64,000 nt of DNA, from assembly GCA_031002005.1 (NCBI GenBank), contig CM061914.1, positions 15,858,148-15,922,147 of the forward strand, written 5' to 3'. The DNA comes from Vandiemenella viatica. Taxonomy: Eukaryota; Arthropoda; Insecta; Orthoptera; Morabidae. The notes under the pieces are model-generated. The model was not told where the DNA came from, did not search any database, and saw only the letters and a list, made by a program, of their open reading frames with translations. The position numbers were made by a program, and so were the translations under genes. Positions 38,301 to 53,300 of the stretch are shown here, piece after piece (position 1 is the stretch's first letter; every line of letters starts with the position of its first letter).

Positions 38301-41300
38301 TCGTATTACCTGATTTCTTACCATCACACACAACTATCAAAAGTGAATGGCCAACTCAAGAAAAATTTAATTTATACTTTATAGAATCTAAATAGGGAAA
38401 CATTTTTGTATCCAAGCTATAAATATAGCCTGTATTAATAATATGTAAATCCTTTTGTAAAGTTTTTATTATATATGTCAGGAGATTATAAGCAAATCAC
38501 TTTTCTTTAGGTGATGACCTGCTCATCGGTGTAGTAGTCCTTTTATGTTCCCGTTCAAAATCAGACCTCAAATTCTTGATTTTATTTTTTTTATTATTAT
38601 TTTATTTCGTACTTATTTGCAAGTAATCTGTTACTTTTCACATTCCTGTTTTTATATTAAACACTTGTGTTGTTCAACATCTCCCGTGGAGTATGATAGT
38701 CTTCAATAATAAGGTTGAATCCTGTATGTTCCACTTCATGTCGCCCGTTTTCTGTCGCAATTATCCACCACCAGTTGGATACAGGCAACATCGTGCGGCA
38801 CGCTATATTTTTGTCGCACAGTGGCGCATACGACCGGCGACACGGCCCAGCATGTGGCATGCGTCATTGTTGCTTGCTACATGTCGCAGCGTGTTGCTTC
38901 GCTTGAAATATTCCTTGTCGCATGCGTCAATGCCGCATGCCACATGTTGCCCGAAGTTGCCTCAGTGGTAACGTACCTTAAGCCTTTGCGAGCGTAAACC
39001 ATTTATGATTAGAAATTTCTAGGTGCAAAAGTTTCTGAATGTAGTGAGGATACTGTGATGAGAGAGGCGATGGAGGATAAATCCGAGTTGCGTTAACATG
39101 TATTCACCTCGCAACAACAAAGATTAATTTCATCTGCAGATAAGGCCGTTGTTGTTGCTAAATTCTGGGAAAAGATGTCATAAAAGTTTTCTTGGACACA
39201 AAGTAATGTTTAGCCAATGACGTCAAAGCGGCCCAGATTAGACGATGCCGTATTGAGAGCCGCATTTAGCCATAGGCTACCTAGGATCAACACCACCGAG
39301 AAAACAAGGCCACGTTACTGTGTTTGTGACGTCACAGATAGTAGTCATCGATTCACCCATATGTCATGTATCTACTTTTTAGCTCAGTTCTCTTGACAAT
39401 ATTTTCCTGATTTGATTTAGACAACCAAATTACGTTTGAATGAGAACAATTAGTAGAACTCAACGTGTTGTGAGCTTATAGTTATTTTCTTAAGTTTTAG
39501 GGAATTATTAAAAATAAAACGCAAAAATAGTTTTATGAAAATATTTTTCACGGGTAGTATATGTACTTTGTATTTAGATTTTAAACTGTTTATCATAAAC
39601 ACAAAGGCACTTGTTGCATTTCCACAATCATTGAAAGCATGACCTACAATATCGCCTACCTTATAATCTAAATTCGATTTTAAATGAACTTCATCCATGA
39701 GTAAGACTACAGTATTATCGTCCTCAGTTAACAACTTAAGCCGGGACCACACGCTTGCCAAACCTCGTCAAACTGTCACAAATTGAAACATGTGGATAGG
39801 GCGCTTGGCTTGGCTTATGTAGGCTTGCACGCACTTGTGGCTGATCCGACCGAGTGTCGGTTTTTTTGGCACAAATCAAAGGCGTTTGCGGCAAGTGCTT
39901 GCGAAGCGGCTACACGTTTGTGCGGTCTTGGTATTGTTTGTGCCCTGACGGCGGACAAAACGTGCGTTTCTTTTTTGTTGTGTAAAAGTGGTGCAAGAGA
40001 AATGAATAACTTGTCCAACCAGGATATTTTAAAATTCCCCTATTGCTGCCAAGTAGACCTCTGCAAAGACCACAAAAAAAGTAGCTCTTGTTTGGAGTCG
40101 TCTTAGTGAAGTTTTAAATAAAACTTTCATGCAGATTTTTAAAAAAAGATAGAATTTCTTAGTCACATTTCGTAAACATTTATAGAAAAACAAGATTCCA
40201 GTCGCTCTGGCTCAGGTATAAATTTATTAATTTAGCTGGTATAGTACAGCTTCTCTGAAGTTGAATTTTCTTTAAAAGCCATAGGTGAAATTTTATTCAC
40301 CGAATATTCAGAATCTGCATATCTCATCAGGCAGAAGTTATCAAACTGACCAGATGGCTCAAAAAGAAGCTCATCAAATGTTTCTTCCATAAATTCTCTG
40401 CAATAAAAATTAGTGGCTAAAGACAGTATAATGCCGTTAAAACAATAAGTATTATAGAATTCTAATTATAAAACAATATACTTATATTAAATGAAATACA
40501 TACATGAAGCTAAATAGTAATCATAGTTGCATGAACTAAATGTAAATTAAATGGTACGGTTTCTGTGGATTTTTAACATCCACGATCTTCTTTGTCGTGT
40601 TTCTCGTTTTTTATTATTTTTTTTAATAAAAATATGTTAGGCTGAAAGTTATGGCCGACACAACCTAGACGTCCGTCATGCTTGCTTCTCCAATACATAC
40701 AAGCGCGCGCGCAAACGTGTGGATGACGATGTTTGTCTCCCCAGAATTAACCAAGCGTGTGGCAAGGGCCAAGCGTGTGGCAAGGGCCAAGCGTGTGGCA
40801 AGTGCCAAGCGTGTGGCAAGGGCCAAGCGTGTGGCAAGGGCCAAGCGTGTGGCAAGGGCCAAGCGTGTGGCAAGGGCCAAGCGTGTGGCAAGGGCCAAGC
40901 GTGTGGCAAGGGCCAAGCGTGTGGCAAGTGCCAAGCGTGTGGCAAGGGCCAAGCGTGTGGTCCCGGGGTTAAATTTTAATAATATATAATGCAATTGTTG
41001 TTCACTGTTCTGTTCAAATTTGGGATTTGTCATCAACTTGCTGGACAAGAGTTTGACTGTTGATGGACATGGAAACCTTAACAACTTAGAACTTGTAATG
41101 TAGCGATAGGCATGAGGTGATGTTGAAAAGAAAAAACTACAAAATATTAGAAAATGAGATGAATACCTGATATCACAGTCAGCAATTTTTCCGATAAAAC
41201 ATCAAGATGATTTAAAATTACAGAGATGCACTCCTCTACAGGAGTACTTTTGTTATTATTAATTGAAAATTTCATAAAGCAGCTGTCAATAATATCATTT

Positions 41301-44300
41301 ACTTGATTTAAATTACTAATGTGACTTGGTATCTTCTTTCCAAACAACATTTTTACCTCTATACACAATTACTGATAAGTTTTGAGTGACTCTCACTGAA
41401 CACGTAACGACAGGATTAGGCATATCATTCAATAAAATAAAATCTACACAGTTAACTTTCTTCAAGAATAGCCATTCATCACCAACGAGAAAATTCGCCA
41501 GTTTACTTTTGAATTCATCGAAAGTATTAAGAGAACGATCTGTGTTGTAGTCCGCAAGTGTTTCCAAACTCGCAGAAATAGCTTGGTTAACACCTTCAAA
41601 CTCTAACCTATGTCTTTGCACCATGGAATCTTCTCTTACTTGTTTTACTTCTCGCTTTGGGCAGTTGAAAAAGCCGTGACGGAACAGCACCTGCATTATA
41701 AATATTTTCATTACTTGTCGCAGTCTTAATAAAGGAAATACTTTAAACCTAATTAAAATTCATAAAGCTGCATATGTTTCATACGAATTTCCCTCTATAT
41801 TTCATGCTTTTGAAAATGTAATTCACACACCTAAAACGAAATAAACGTTTGCTTTGTATAAAATAATAAATAAAATAAATAATAGTATCCCAGCTAGTAA
41901 ACATTAACACTTTTAAACCTAATTCACGTGGTCAAAACAAGTCACAAATTATTCATCACTTACAAAATTAATACATAATCATAAAATTCTTAGAGATTCT
42001 TAGAGGGCGTAAAATTTTCACGTTTAATAGCGTGTAACCACTTTCTTCTTAGCACCTGATCGGTTGGAAAACCAAACATACTAACTTTTGGACCGTTAGA
42101 ATAATTACCCTTACAGCAAGGTACACAGCAACGGTAAGGCATTTCTTGCTTATTATTTTTAATTATATCACTATAATTAACCAAATTAATATTAATAACA
42201 AACACAGAACGCAATAACAACGAATCGTAGACGCCAAACAAGTGATCGTTTCAACTAAGGCAGCCAGTCATGCGCAGTCCAATGACTACGTGTGCTGACG
42301 TCATACGTTATAAGGTTCGCTGTCCCTAGGCCTTGTCTTCTCGGTGGTGTTGCTAGGGACCCTCACCGCCAAGGGGCTGTCGCGTTGTTGACACGCGTGT
42401 GTGAATAATCAATATTGTCTTTTTAATCATCTATTATCGTTTGCTTTGTCTTAATAAGTAGGCCTACTATTTCATATTATTACTAAAACTTTTGAGTTTG
42501 TTATTCCGCGGGCTTTTGCTGAGGGTGTTTGGTGCAACAACACAAGTGCAATGGGCAGCACCTTCTGTATCGATCATCACTCAAAAAAGTCAACGTGCGA
42601 GCATCACTTGATAACATCGAACAGTTCACTCTCGGAAACGACACAGAAAGCACGTTACGAACTTTCGATTCTTCAGTAAGTTATCCTCGCATATTTTTAC
42701 TAGCATTACATTAATCAATATTTTATATTAAAAGATTTATTAATATAATAATAAGTAAACGCTATTGCTTGATATATAAGGGCCCGAGAGACAGTTATAG
42801 CCTAAATGCGGCCCTGGACGTGATATAATTTTTGCGGAACAAATAAAAGCCGTTTTGTGAGGCTTTGGTTTTCTATCGCGCTTTCACGTCATAACTGCGT
42901 CTCATGTGTGTGCAGTTGTGTGCGGGTCTGTGTATCATGGTGAACTGTAATCTGCTCAGATAATGGTCTCGTGATGCCATAACTGCTCATTACAAAAAGT
43001 CGCTGAAGTAGTTTGTTTGTGGCCGCGTGTTGTGCAAGTGGCTGATAAGACAGCCACTGCCCAGAGTCCGTCCAGCATCCAGCGCCATGTGGCTCATGCA
43101 GTTCGACGACGCTCCCAGGTGTGTAGACTGCGCTCTCAAACTTTTATTGGACACTGCTTATTTTCTTTCATCGATGGAAACTAGAGGTCCATTATAAATA
43201 TTTTAATGTACTGCGTTGGAACACATTCTCCGGTAGCAATTTTCTTAATCATATTTTTACTCCTTCCTTCTTTTGTATTAATTTTTATCTTAAATCTTTC
43301 GAGTGCCAATTTTATTACCCGTCTTTTATGGCTTTAAAATTTTAAATTCGTTAAGTGTTTTTGGTAAATTATTCATTACTTTTGTTGGTAACCATTATTC
43401 CGGATGTAAATAAGTTCCCAAATCGTATCTCCAAGTCGCGATTGCTCAGGGAGGAGTCATCAGAATGGATAGAAACATTCTAAGAGCCGCAGCGTGGAAT
43501 GTCATCCTGAATAGTGCAGGTAGATTAGAAAACTTAAAAGAGACACATGGATCGACTTAAGTTAGATATCGATGGAAGAATGCACAGAATTTCTAGTTTC
43601 GGGAACAAAGAATAATTAACACCAAAGCAGTCGGTGGAGTTACTGGTATAGGATTTGTAATGAGCAAGAGTGTAGGGAAATTGGTAAGTTGTTATGAACA
43701 ATTTAATGACAGTTTAATGAAGAGGTTAGAAACCAAGCCCGCCCCAACCACATTAATACAAGTGTACATACCAACATCACAGGAAGAGTGCCAAATTAAT
43801 GTAAACTTGTTGCAACATTTAAAATGTCAGCCTTAGTAAGGTTTTATTACACCTTGGGTAATCGGATGATGTTAATCATTGCATAAAAGTATAGTATCTG
43901 ACACGAGTAATGTATAAAAGTAAAAGCATACTCACATTTTACAATGAAAACATTACGAAATGTCGATTTTTTATTAAAAAAAAAAACTCTGTGTTGCTGA
44001 AAAACTATCAAAGTTACCGTGTCAAGACACATAACCAGAGTTATAGTACACAGTTTCAACGTTTAGATGGTATATAGTTTGCCTCTGTGTCAGAAACGGT
44101 TGTCGAGTTACGCGCCGAAACGAGTGCACATGAATCAGCCTTGCGCCGAGAGCGCAGGCATTACATGGAGCTTCACTTAACACTGATCAATCCCCTCCAC
44201 TACCCCACTCATCCACCCATCAGGGATGCATTCTCGGAAGAATTACCCTCCCTCACGGGAAGGACGGACTCTCCCCGAAGGGGGAAGAGCCTTTCGCCAC

Positions 44301-47300
44301 CGGGAAGTTGGCCAGTTCATGGCGTCCGCATAGTGCACTAGTACCCTGGACCCCGCCGGTAGAGGTACTGAGCTCTTCTGTTCTCCTGTCTTGTATTAGG
44401 TAGCCTCTTGGGTGACGGTTTATTCACTCGTCTTCTAGGCTTCTATCAGTCGAACTGCTTCCTTCTTTGGAAGACCGTGGTCGCAAAGTCGGTTAGTGCG
44501 ACGATGTTCTCGGGGGTGCGGATTAGCTCCGCTTCCCACCTGTCTTGATGGACATCCACATCTTGCGCCCAAATCTTGGTAGATGTGCTCGGGATCTTCC
44601 ATCTTCCATCTCCTTCCAGTCCCCGTCTATACAGCAGCTCTTTCGGGCCGTGGCCTGTTAATAGGCAGGGTACGTTCGGTGTCCCGCGAGGGCTGTCGTC
44701 CCAGCGGGCTTGCCAGGCCTCCTGTAGCCGTCTGGTTATTCTTCTTCGGAATTCTGCCAACACCCGCTGTAGATTCGTTTCTCCAACGCGGTGTCCCGCG
44801 ATGTTTGATTCTCGGCCATGTCGTAGGAGGTAGTTGATCGCTCCTTATCCTGCAAGTACTTGTTGTGCGTGGTTGGACACAATCCGACACGCCCGCGTCA
44901 TCATTGGGGTATATAATCTCTGCGTAGCTAGTACTCTTCTCTTGAAATGTATCTGTGACGCACAATATGTCAAGATAGGTATGTATATTGCTTTTTACAT
45001 CGTGAGGACTGCTCTTCTCTTTAAACTCCAATCTCGTCTGCTACCCTGAGTTCTTCCTGCGTTTGTTCCAGGTGGGTCATCGAGTTTGACACCCAGGTAT
45101 GTTACGTTGTCCACTAATCTCGTCCTGTTTCCATCTAGTGTGATTCGCGCGGGCCTGCCTCTATCCAGGTGTCCTTTAAGGAACAAGGCTTGGCTTTTTG
45201 GCGCAGATATAGGCATTTTATATTTCTTTACCCAGGCGCTTATTTCGTTTAGTGCTGCTGCCGCGTCTTCTTCAATCTCTTGTCTGGAATCTGCTCGAAT
45301 TAGGCGAGTACGTGCCATTATCTTCCCTGCTGCTCTTCCAGCCATCACGGCATCCCACTACTGGAGCCCCTCTCCATCGAGACCGCGTTTTCTTCCACCA
45401 GGATTACTCTATCCTTGAAGTAGCTTTTTACCATCAGGTACAGGCTAGTTTGCTAGCCGTAGGCACCTCAGGATGCTAGGCCACCGTAGTCCGTCGAATG
45501 CCCCGGCTATGTCAATGAAGATTCTTACACAGTATATAAAATTTCCATGGGCTAGTTCGGAGAGTTTATAGATGGCGTCTTCGGTACCGAGATTCTTTTT
45601 AAACCCGTATTGGTTGGGTTGGGCCATGCCAGCCGCGTTGTATTCGCTCATGACTTTTTTAATCATGATTTGCTCTACCACTTTCGCCAAAGCTGGTAAC
45701 AGACATATGGGTCTGTACAACTTTGGATGGTCACGGGGTTTTTCTGCAGATTTTAGTAGCAGACAGAGTGATACACGTTTCCATGCCATCGGAAATGTGG
45801 TTTCCTCGAAGCAGCGGTTTATCACAGTGCTGGTTGTGGCTGGATGCTTTTTCCAAAGTCGTTTCAGCACCTCCACGTTGATGTAGTCGGGGCCCGGAGC
45901 TTTACCTGATTTGCTGGATTTGATAGCCTCTTGGATCTCCAAGTCTGTTACTTTGTAGGAGGAGTCTGGGCCTACATACGGTAGTCTTCGTTTTCTTAGA
46001 TTTTAGCATTTTGTTGGGGGGGTAATTGTGGTAGTATGTTCCTGCGGCATTAGTTGTTCAAGTATTCTGCCGATTGATTCTTCACAGGTGGAGCAGTGTG
46101 CACCTGCTTCGTTCTTAATTGTATGGAATATGGTTCCACCTGTCAGTTTTCCTCTGACGATCCCCATGGATCCTCGTTGCCATTTGTCCGGACAAAGTTT
46201 TCCCAAGACAAGTCCTTTTTCAATTCGATTTGTCTTGTATATCTACTCGTATTTCTCGCGGTTATATATTCCGCTTTGACGGTCCTTATGTCTTCTTCGG
46301 TAACACGGAGGCGTGCTCTCCTTGGGCGTTTCCTGAGATTAGACAGTGCAATATCCCACCAGGGCATTGAGCCATCACATATCTTCCTGGTGTCACCGTC
46401 GAATCTTTTGGCTACCTCCTCAGCAGGTAGCAGCTGATATTCCGCCATAGCAGCCTCACCGAAGGTTTCCGCCAGTTTGCAGTTCTGATATTGTACCGTT
46501 TTGTGATGGCGCAGTTTTGCACTTCAGTGGCCGTTTTGATCTTGTACACAATGTACCTGTGATCGCTTGTTGTCCATTATTACAATTTATCTGTGCTTTA
46601 TGAAGATACTTCCTGTCGTTTTGAAGCATCTCAATTCCCACATCTTCCTCGCTTGAGCTGTCGTCTGTTGCACTTGTGGAGGATAGGCTACTATTCGCCA
46701 TATTCAGATCTCTACAGAAATATTACATATGTTTTGCTCTTTTGTGCATTGGGGAATTTGCATTTCTTACCTCTATTCGCGCAGGCAGCACACATGGTGG
46801 GTTGCGCTTTTTTCTTGCAATCCTTTCTGAGGTGATCGGGCTCACACTTTCTTATTCTTTGGACAGTATTTCGCGATGTGGTCAAGGTCACAACAGATAT
46901 TACATCTTGTTACTACAAACACAGGTAGGAACCTCAGAACAAAATAACGTAGCGCTGAAAATTGGCACAGCTGTTATTCAGTACCTAACAAACTAGTCTG
47001 AAAAGTCGCAATTTCTGAGGTGTCCGCGTCATAGATTTTTTTTCAGGTCAATAGAGCGTAAATAGGGCTTGTTAAAATTTTATGATCAATATAAACGCCA
47101 TGTAGCTCTTAAAATATCAATATTAGTATCATTTTTTTGCATTATGACGCCCACGACTTCGTTTGTGATTGACAGCCACCGACATGTAACCACCATAGTG
47201 CACGATGGGAGACTTGAAGTTAATACCACAAACATCAATGACCTGCGCAGGATATTTATGGCTACAATGTGAAATATGGGGACACAAATGTCTTTGGCCG

Positions 47301-50300
47301 AAATATAAATTGCCCTCTGTAGACCAATTTCAACCACCATATCTCCCACACCCCGATATCTCCCGACATGACACTACCATGGTGCGGGTGCGCGGTGGGA
47401 AACTTAAGATTAATACCATACACAATCAACAGTGGAGAGAAATATAGGGACGCACACGTCTTTGGTAGAAACAGGAAAATGTCCGACGTCGGCCACTTTC
47501 AACCACCATATCTCTCCCACACTCTTATAGCTACCGACATCTAACCACCAGAGTACACGATACAAGACACGATACTTCTACCACACACAAACACCAATGG
47601 TCTATGCTATGTAGTTGTGGCTGTAAAGTGACATATACGGAGACACATGTCTTTGGTGGAAATACGAAAATATCCTTGATCGGCCACTGTCAACCATAAT
47701 ATCTCCCACATCCCCACAGCTACCGGCTTCGGCCAACGTTTTGCACAACAGGAAACTCCATGCTACTTCCACACACAAACACCAGTGTTCGATGCTAGGT
47801 AGTGGTGACTGAAAAGTGAAATATAGGGAAACACATGTCTATTTTTATATATACTGTATATAAAATTTGAAGAACCTAACTATTGACTGTACATGTTGTT
47901 TTGGACTTAATCTGATATATACATAAAAATAGACGTGTGTTTCTCTCTATTTCACTTTTCAGCCACCACTACCTAGCACCGATCACTGGTGTTTGTGTGT
48001 GGAAGTAGCATGGAGTTTGCTGTTGTGCACAACATTGGCCGAAGCCGATAGCTGTGGGGATGTGGGAGATATGATGGTTGAAAGTGGCCGATCAAGGATA
48101 TTTTCGTATTTCGACCAAAGACATGTGTCTCGTATATGTCACTTTGCTGCCACAACTACATAGCTTATACCATTGGTGTTTGTGTGTGGTAGTTGTTTGG
48201 TGTCTCGTATCGTGTACTCTGGTGGTTAGATGTCGGTAGCTATGGGTGTGTGGGAGATATGGTGGCACTTTCGTATTTCTACGAAAAACGTATGTGTTAT
48301 GGTGTATCACCTTTCAGCCAAAACTATATGTTGCACTGGTGTTTGTGTGTGGTAGTAGCACAGAGTCACCGGTCGATCACAATGTTGCCCGAATTTCGGT
48401 AACTGTGGTAGTTTGTGTGATATGCTGGTTGAAAGAGGCCGATCAAGGATATTTTTATATTTCAATGTAAGACCTGTGTCTCCATATATGTCACTTTGCT
48501 GACACAACTACATAGCATAGACAATTGTTTGTGTGTGTTAGTGGTATCGTGTCTCCTATGGTGTACTATGGTGGTTAGATGTCGGTAGCTATGGGTGTGT
48601 GGGAGAGATATGGTGGTTGAAAGTTTTTCCACTTTCATATTTCTACCAAAAACGTATCTGTCATGGTGTATCACTTTTCAGCCAAAACTATCTAGTGCAG
48701 ATCACTGGTGTTTGTGTGTGGCAGTAGCACAGAGTCACCCATACATCACAACGTTGGCCGAATTTCGATAACTGTGCGAGATATGGTGGTTGGAAGTGGT
48801 CGATCAAGGATATTTTCGTATTTCGACCAAAGACATGTGTGTCCGTGTATTTTACTTTGCTACCTAAACTACATAGTGCAGATGACTGGCGTTTGTGTGT
48901 GGTAATAGCATCGAGTCTCCCATCGTGTACTATGTTGGTTAGATGGCGCTAGCTGTCAGTCCAAATTCTTTACAAACACCAACGAAGTCGTGGGTACCAG
49001 GTAGTAATTGTATAAAAGTAAAGACACTCACATTTTTAACGAAGTAGCTGCAAAAACACATCACTTATTTTATAATTAATCCAGATTTTTTTAAAAAGGC
49101 TATCAGTGTTATCGAGTCAAGACCTATTATGAAAGTAACATAACGCAGTTTAGTGTTAAGCTGGTACATGGGTCATGTTCTTGTGATAAGCCGTTGGTGA
49201 GAGACATATCTAAACATTCAGAAACAATTCACAGAGTTTAGCATAAAACGCTGTTAATTCTCCTTCCTCTGTTGTCTACGTCATTCTTCCCGCTTGGAAC
49301 ATTGTGATTTGATTTTGTGTTCTTGGAATTATTTACGAACTGACAAAAATAAACCTAGAAGATGACGAAACGTTTTCCAGCATTGTAAAGTAGTGTTCAA
49401 GTTTATGAAACAATAAACACTTTTCTATTATCTAGCTCGTTTAAAGAAAGAAATTTAGTGTTCCGCTTCATCATCTACCTTATCATGTGAAGCGTTGACA
49501 TTTAACACATGAGATCCTCTGCAATCCCCACACATTCGAGCCAAGGAGTCAGGTAGTCACTGGCACTAGAGCTCCAAGCGTTCTGGTCTAAAGAGTTGCT
49601 TAGCCATACACACAGAGAATCCTGCTCGGATGCCTCGGATGTGACTGATTGCGTTGCGATCTTTCGAGTATATTTTACTACCCGAAGTTCGTTCAGAGTT
49701 TGACATTGAGATTTAAAATTTTCGTAAATGTCAAACTTCTCTTCTGCAGATTTGATTTTTGTGTGTGTTGTGATGTACGAATGTCTTCGCTTTGTTAAGC
49801 AAACTACCAAGAACTTCCAGCCTCGTTTTTTTTCCCTTTTGCCGAAAAGGGCCCCTAATGAAAGAACGACAGAGTTTTTGATGTCTACAAGGGATTTGAA
49901 GACGTTACCGGTGGTTTATCCGACTGTTTTCACTAGTTCATGCTACCAGCATTGCCAGAACATCTGTATCATTGGTCCCTGTCGGTGTTCAAGTGCAAGT
50001 GGTCCAAAAGCCGACATCCGCGACTCCTTTACCGTGAATGGCACGATGACTGGCCGAGATGCTGATTTTTGCTATAATAGTTTTTTCAAAATCTTAGCTT
50101 GGTGTGAATTGACCAACTTGTTGTGGTGAGTGGAAACACTGGCAGAAGTCTTTCCTCCGGCTCATCGACGACGCTCCTTGCTTTAGTTCTTATGTCTTCG
50201 TATCCAACGAAAACTATGATAACTTGTGAAGAGGACTTTCTAACCACTTCGGGAGTTGCTGGTCTGGGCACACCACAGCGTGTGGGAGACAGCCTCTGTA

Positions 50301-53300
50301 CCTCTCACACGGGAAGGTTAGCTCCAGTGCCAGTGACTGCTGGACTCCCCAGGACTCCCTGTCGTCTCCTTAATCAGTGAGAATGTGTGCGTTCTGGGCT
50401 CGAGTGTTCGCTAATGATATAACTGTCCAGGTAATGAGGATAATGATGGAGTTGAACTTTAAATTTCATTCAACGAGTTCAGTTAATATTTCGATGTGTA
50501 TCTCACCAGGCGCATACTATGAAATAAAATAAAGCGAAAACGACCAAGTTGGTGGATTAGAAGTTTTCTAGCAAAAAGAAATTCGGAAGAAGCTTATAAC
50601 TCGTTGATGGCAGACTCAATTATCTGCTTCATATATTCTAATATCTGTCTTTCACTACAGTTCTTACCTTCGACCGTTCCCTCCACCAGCAAATTAACCA
50701 ATCCAGCATGTCTCAAAATATGACCTACCAGCCTGTCTCTTCTTTCTGTAAGCTTCTTCCACAAACTTCTTTCCCCACCCATCATTTGCAAAACTCGTTC
50801 ATTTCATACTTTGTCTGTCCATTTAATTTTCAGCATTCTTCTGTAGCACCACATTTCAAATGCTTCAATTTTCTTTCTTTCCGGTATTCCTAAAGTCCAT
50901 GTTTCCCTACCGTTAAGTGCTGTGCTCCACACATAGATTTTTAAAAAGTTCTTTCTAATTCCTCAATCAATATTTGAAACTAAAAGGTATCTCTTTTTCA
51001 TGAAGGCTCTTTTTCCTAGTGCTATTCTGCTTTTAATATCATTCCTGCTTCGGCCATCGGTTGTAATTTTGCTTCCCAAGTAACAGAATACACTTACTTC
51101 TCCTATTGCATCCGATCCTATTTTTATATTTAATCTACTAGTATTGGTATCATTTCTGCTACATTTCATCACTTTTGTCTTGTTTTTATTTATATTCAGT
51201 ACATAATCTTCCTTCACTATCTTGTTCATGCCATTCAGTAACTTCTCAATATCCTCAGCCCCCTCTGCTAACAAGACAATGTCATCAGCAAATCGTAGCA
51301 TACTGATTTTTTCTCCCTGAAAACTTATACCACATGGAAATTTTTCTTTGACTTTCTTCATTGCTTCTTCTACATACAAGTTAAATATTAACGAGGAAAG
51401 ATTACAGCCTTGTCTCACACCCTTTTTGACTGATGCATGTCTCTCGTGATTCTCTACTTTTATTATAGCCACTTGATTCTTATATAGTTTATAGATTATT
51501 CTTCTATCTCGATACTTTAGACCTGTCTTCTTTAAAATTTTGAACATCTTGTCCCATCTAACATTATCAAAAGCTTTTTCTAAATAAACAAATGCCATAA
51601 AAGTATCTTTGTTTTTCTTGATCCGCCCTTCAAGTATTAATCTTAAAGACAGAATTGCTTCCCTTGTGCCGCAGTTTTTCCTAAACCCTAACTGATCTTC
51701 ACCTACTATCTCTTCCACTACCACGGAGCGGGGCGTTCTCGCCTCGCATTCGGGAGGACGGCGGTTCGAATTCCTGTCCGGGCATCCAGATTTGGGTTTT
51801 TCATTGTTTCCCAAATCACTCCAGGCAAATGCCTGGAACCTTCCTTCAAAAGGCCATTGCCGAATTCCTTCCCATTCCTTGCCCCCATCCTTGCCCGCCC
51901 CCCCCCCTGGCCCATCCTTTCCCGTCTCTAAAGACCTCGCTGCTAAGAGACGTAAAGCAGTTAAAAAAAAATCTTCCACTACCCTTTCCATTCTTCTGTA
52001 TATTATACTGGTCAGTAATTTTTAAGCATGTGATGTTAGACTAATGGTGCGATAATTCTCACATTTGTCGGCTTGTGATTTTTTTGGAAGTGTGAAGATG
52101 ATATTTTTATTATAATCAGTTGGAATTTCTCCTGTTTCATAACTTTATGATCTCAGCTTTATTAAATTCTGTCCTCAAAACACGATTTCCTAAGTCATCA
52201 ATGTCGACATCGCATACCTTTTCCATTACACTATTGTTCAAGTCGTCCCCAACATACAGTTTCCATCGGTTAGCTCTATCTTCTGACCTTAAAAGAGGTT
52301 TCCCATCACAGCTTTAATGTTCATACCTCTTTTCCTCACTCCTCCAAAATTCTGTTTGATCTTCCTATATGCAACATCTACTTTTACTCCGACCATTTCC
52401 TTTTCTATTTCTTCACACTTTTCTTGTAGGCATTTTTCTTTTGCTTTTTTTACCATTTCCTATTTATTTGATTTCTAAATTGCCTGTATTGCTCTCTTCC
52501 TGCCACATCCTGAGCATTTTTGTACATTCTCCTCTGATCCATCAGCTAGAAAATTTCTTCTGTGATCCAAGGTTTTCGGGCAGCTTGTTCCCTACAGCCT
52601 AATGTTTCTTTACCAGCTTTCATTATTTCGGTCTTTAATGCATTCCATTCGTCTTCAGTTAAGTTCCTTTCAGAGTTACTTCTTAGACATAAGTCTACAA
52701 TTTATGCAAATTTTTCTCTCGTGCTAGATTGTTTCAGTTTATTCACTTCCAGTCTGTTCAGCTTATACTGCTTCCCTATTCTCTTAAATTTCAGCCTGCA
52801 CTTCATTACCATCAAATTATGGTCAGAGTCTATGTCTGCTCCTGGGTACGCTTTACAGTCTAGAATATGATTCCTGTATCTCTGTTTGACCATTATAATA
52901 TCTAGCTGATATCTGCCTGTATCCCCAGGACGTTTCCAGGTGTATATTCTTCTTGCATGGTTCTTAAACAGTGTGTTTGCCACTACTAGCTTATATCTTT
53001 TACAAAATTCTAGCAACCTGCTTCCTCGCTCATTTCTTTCTCCTAGACCAAAAGATCCTGCAGTATCCCCCTCTTATCCTTCTCCCACTACTACATCCCA
53101 ATCACCCATGATTATTAGATTTTCTTCCCCCTTCACATATTGGATTAATTCTTCAATTTCAGCGTAATTTTTTCTATTTCTTCGTCATCTTCCTGTGACG
53201 TTGGCAAGTACACTTGTACAAACGTGGTTGGGACGGGCTTAGTTTCTAACCTCATCAAAATAATCCTGTCACTAAATTCATAATAATTCACCCGTTTTCC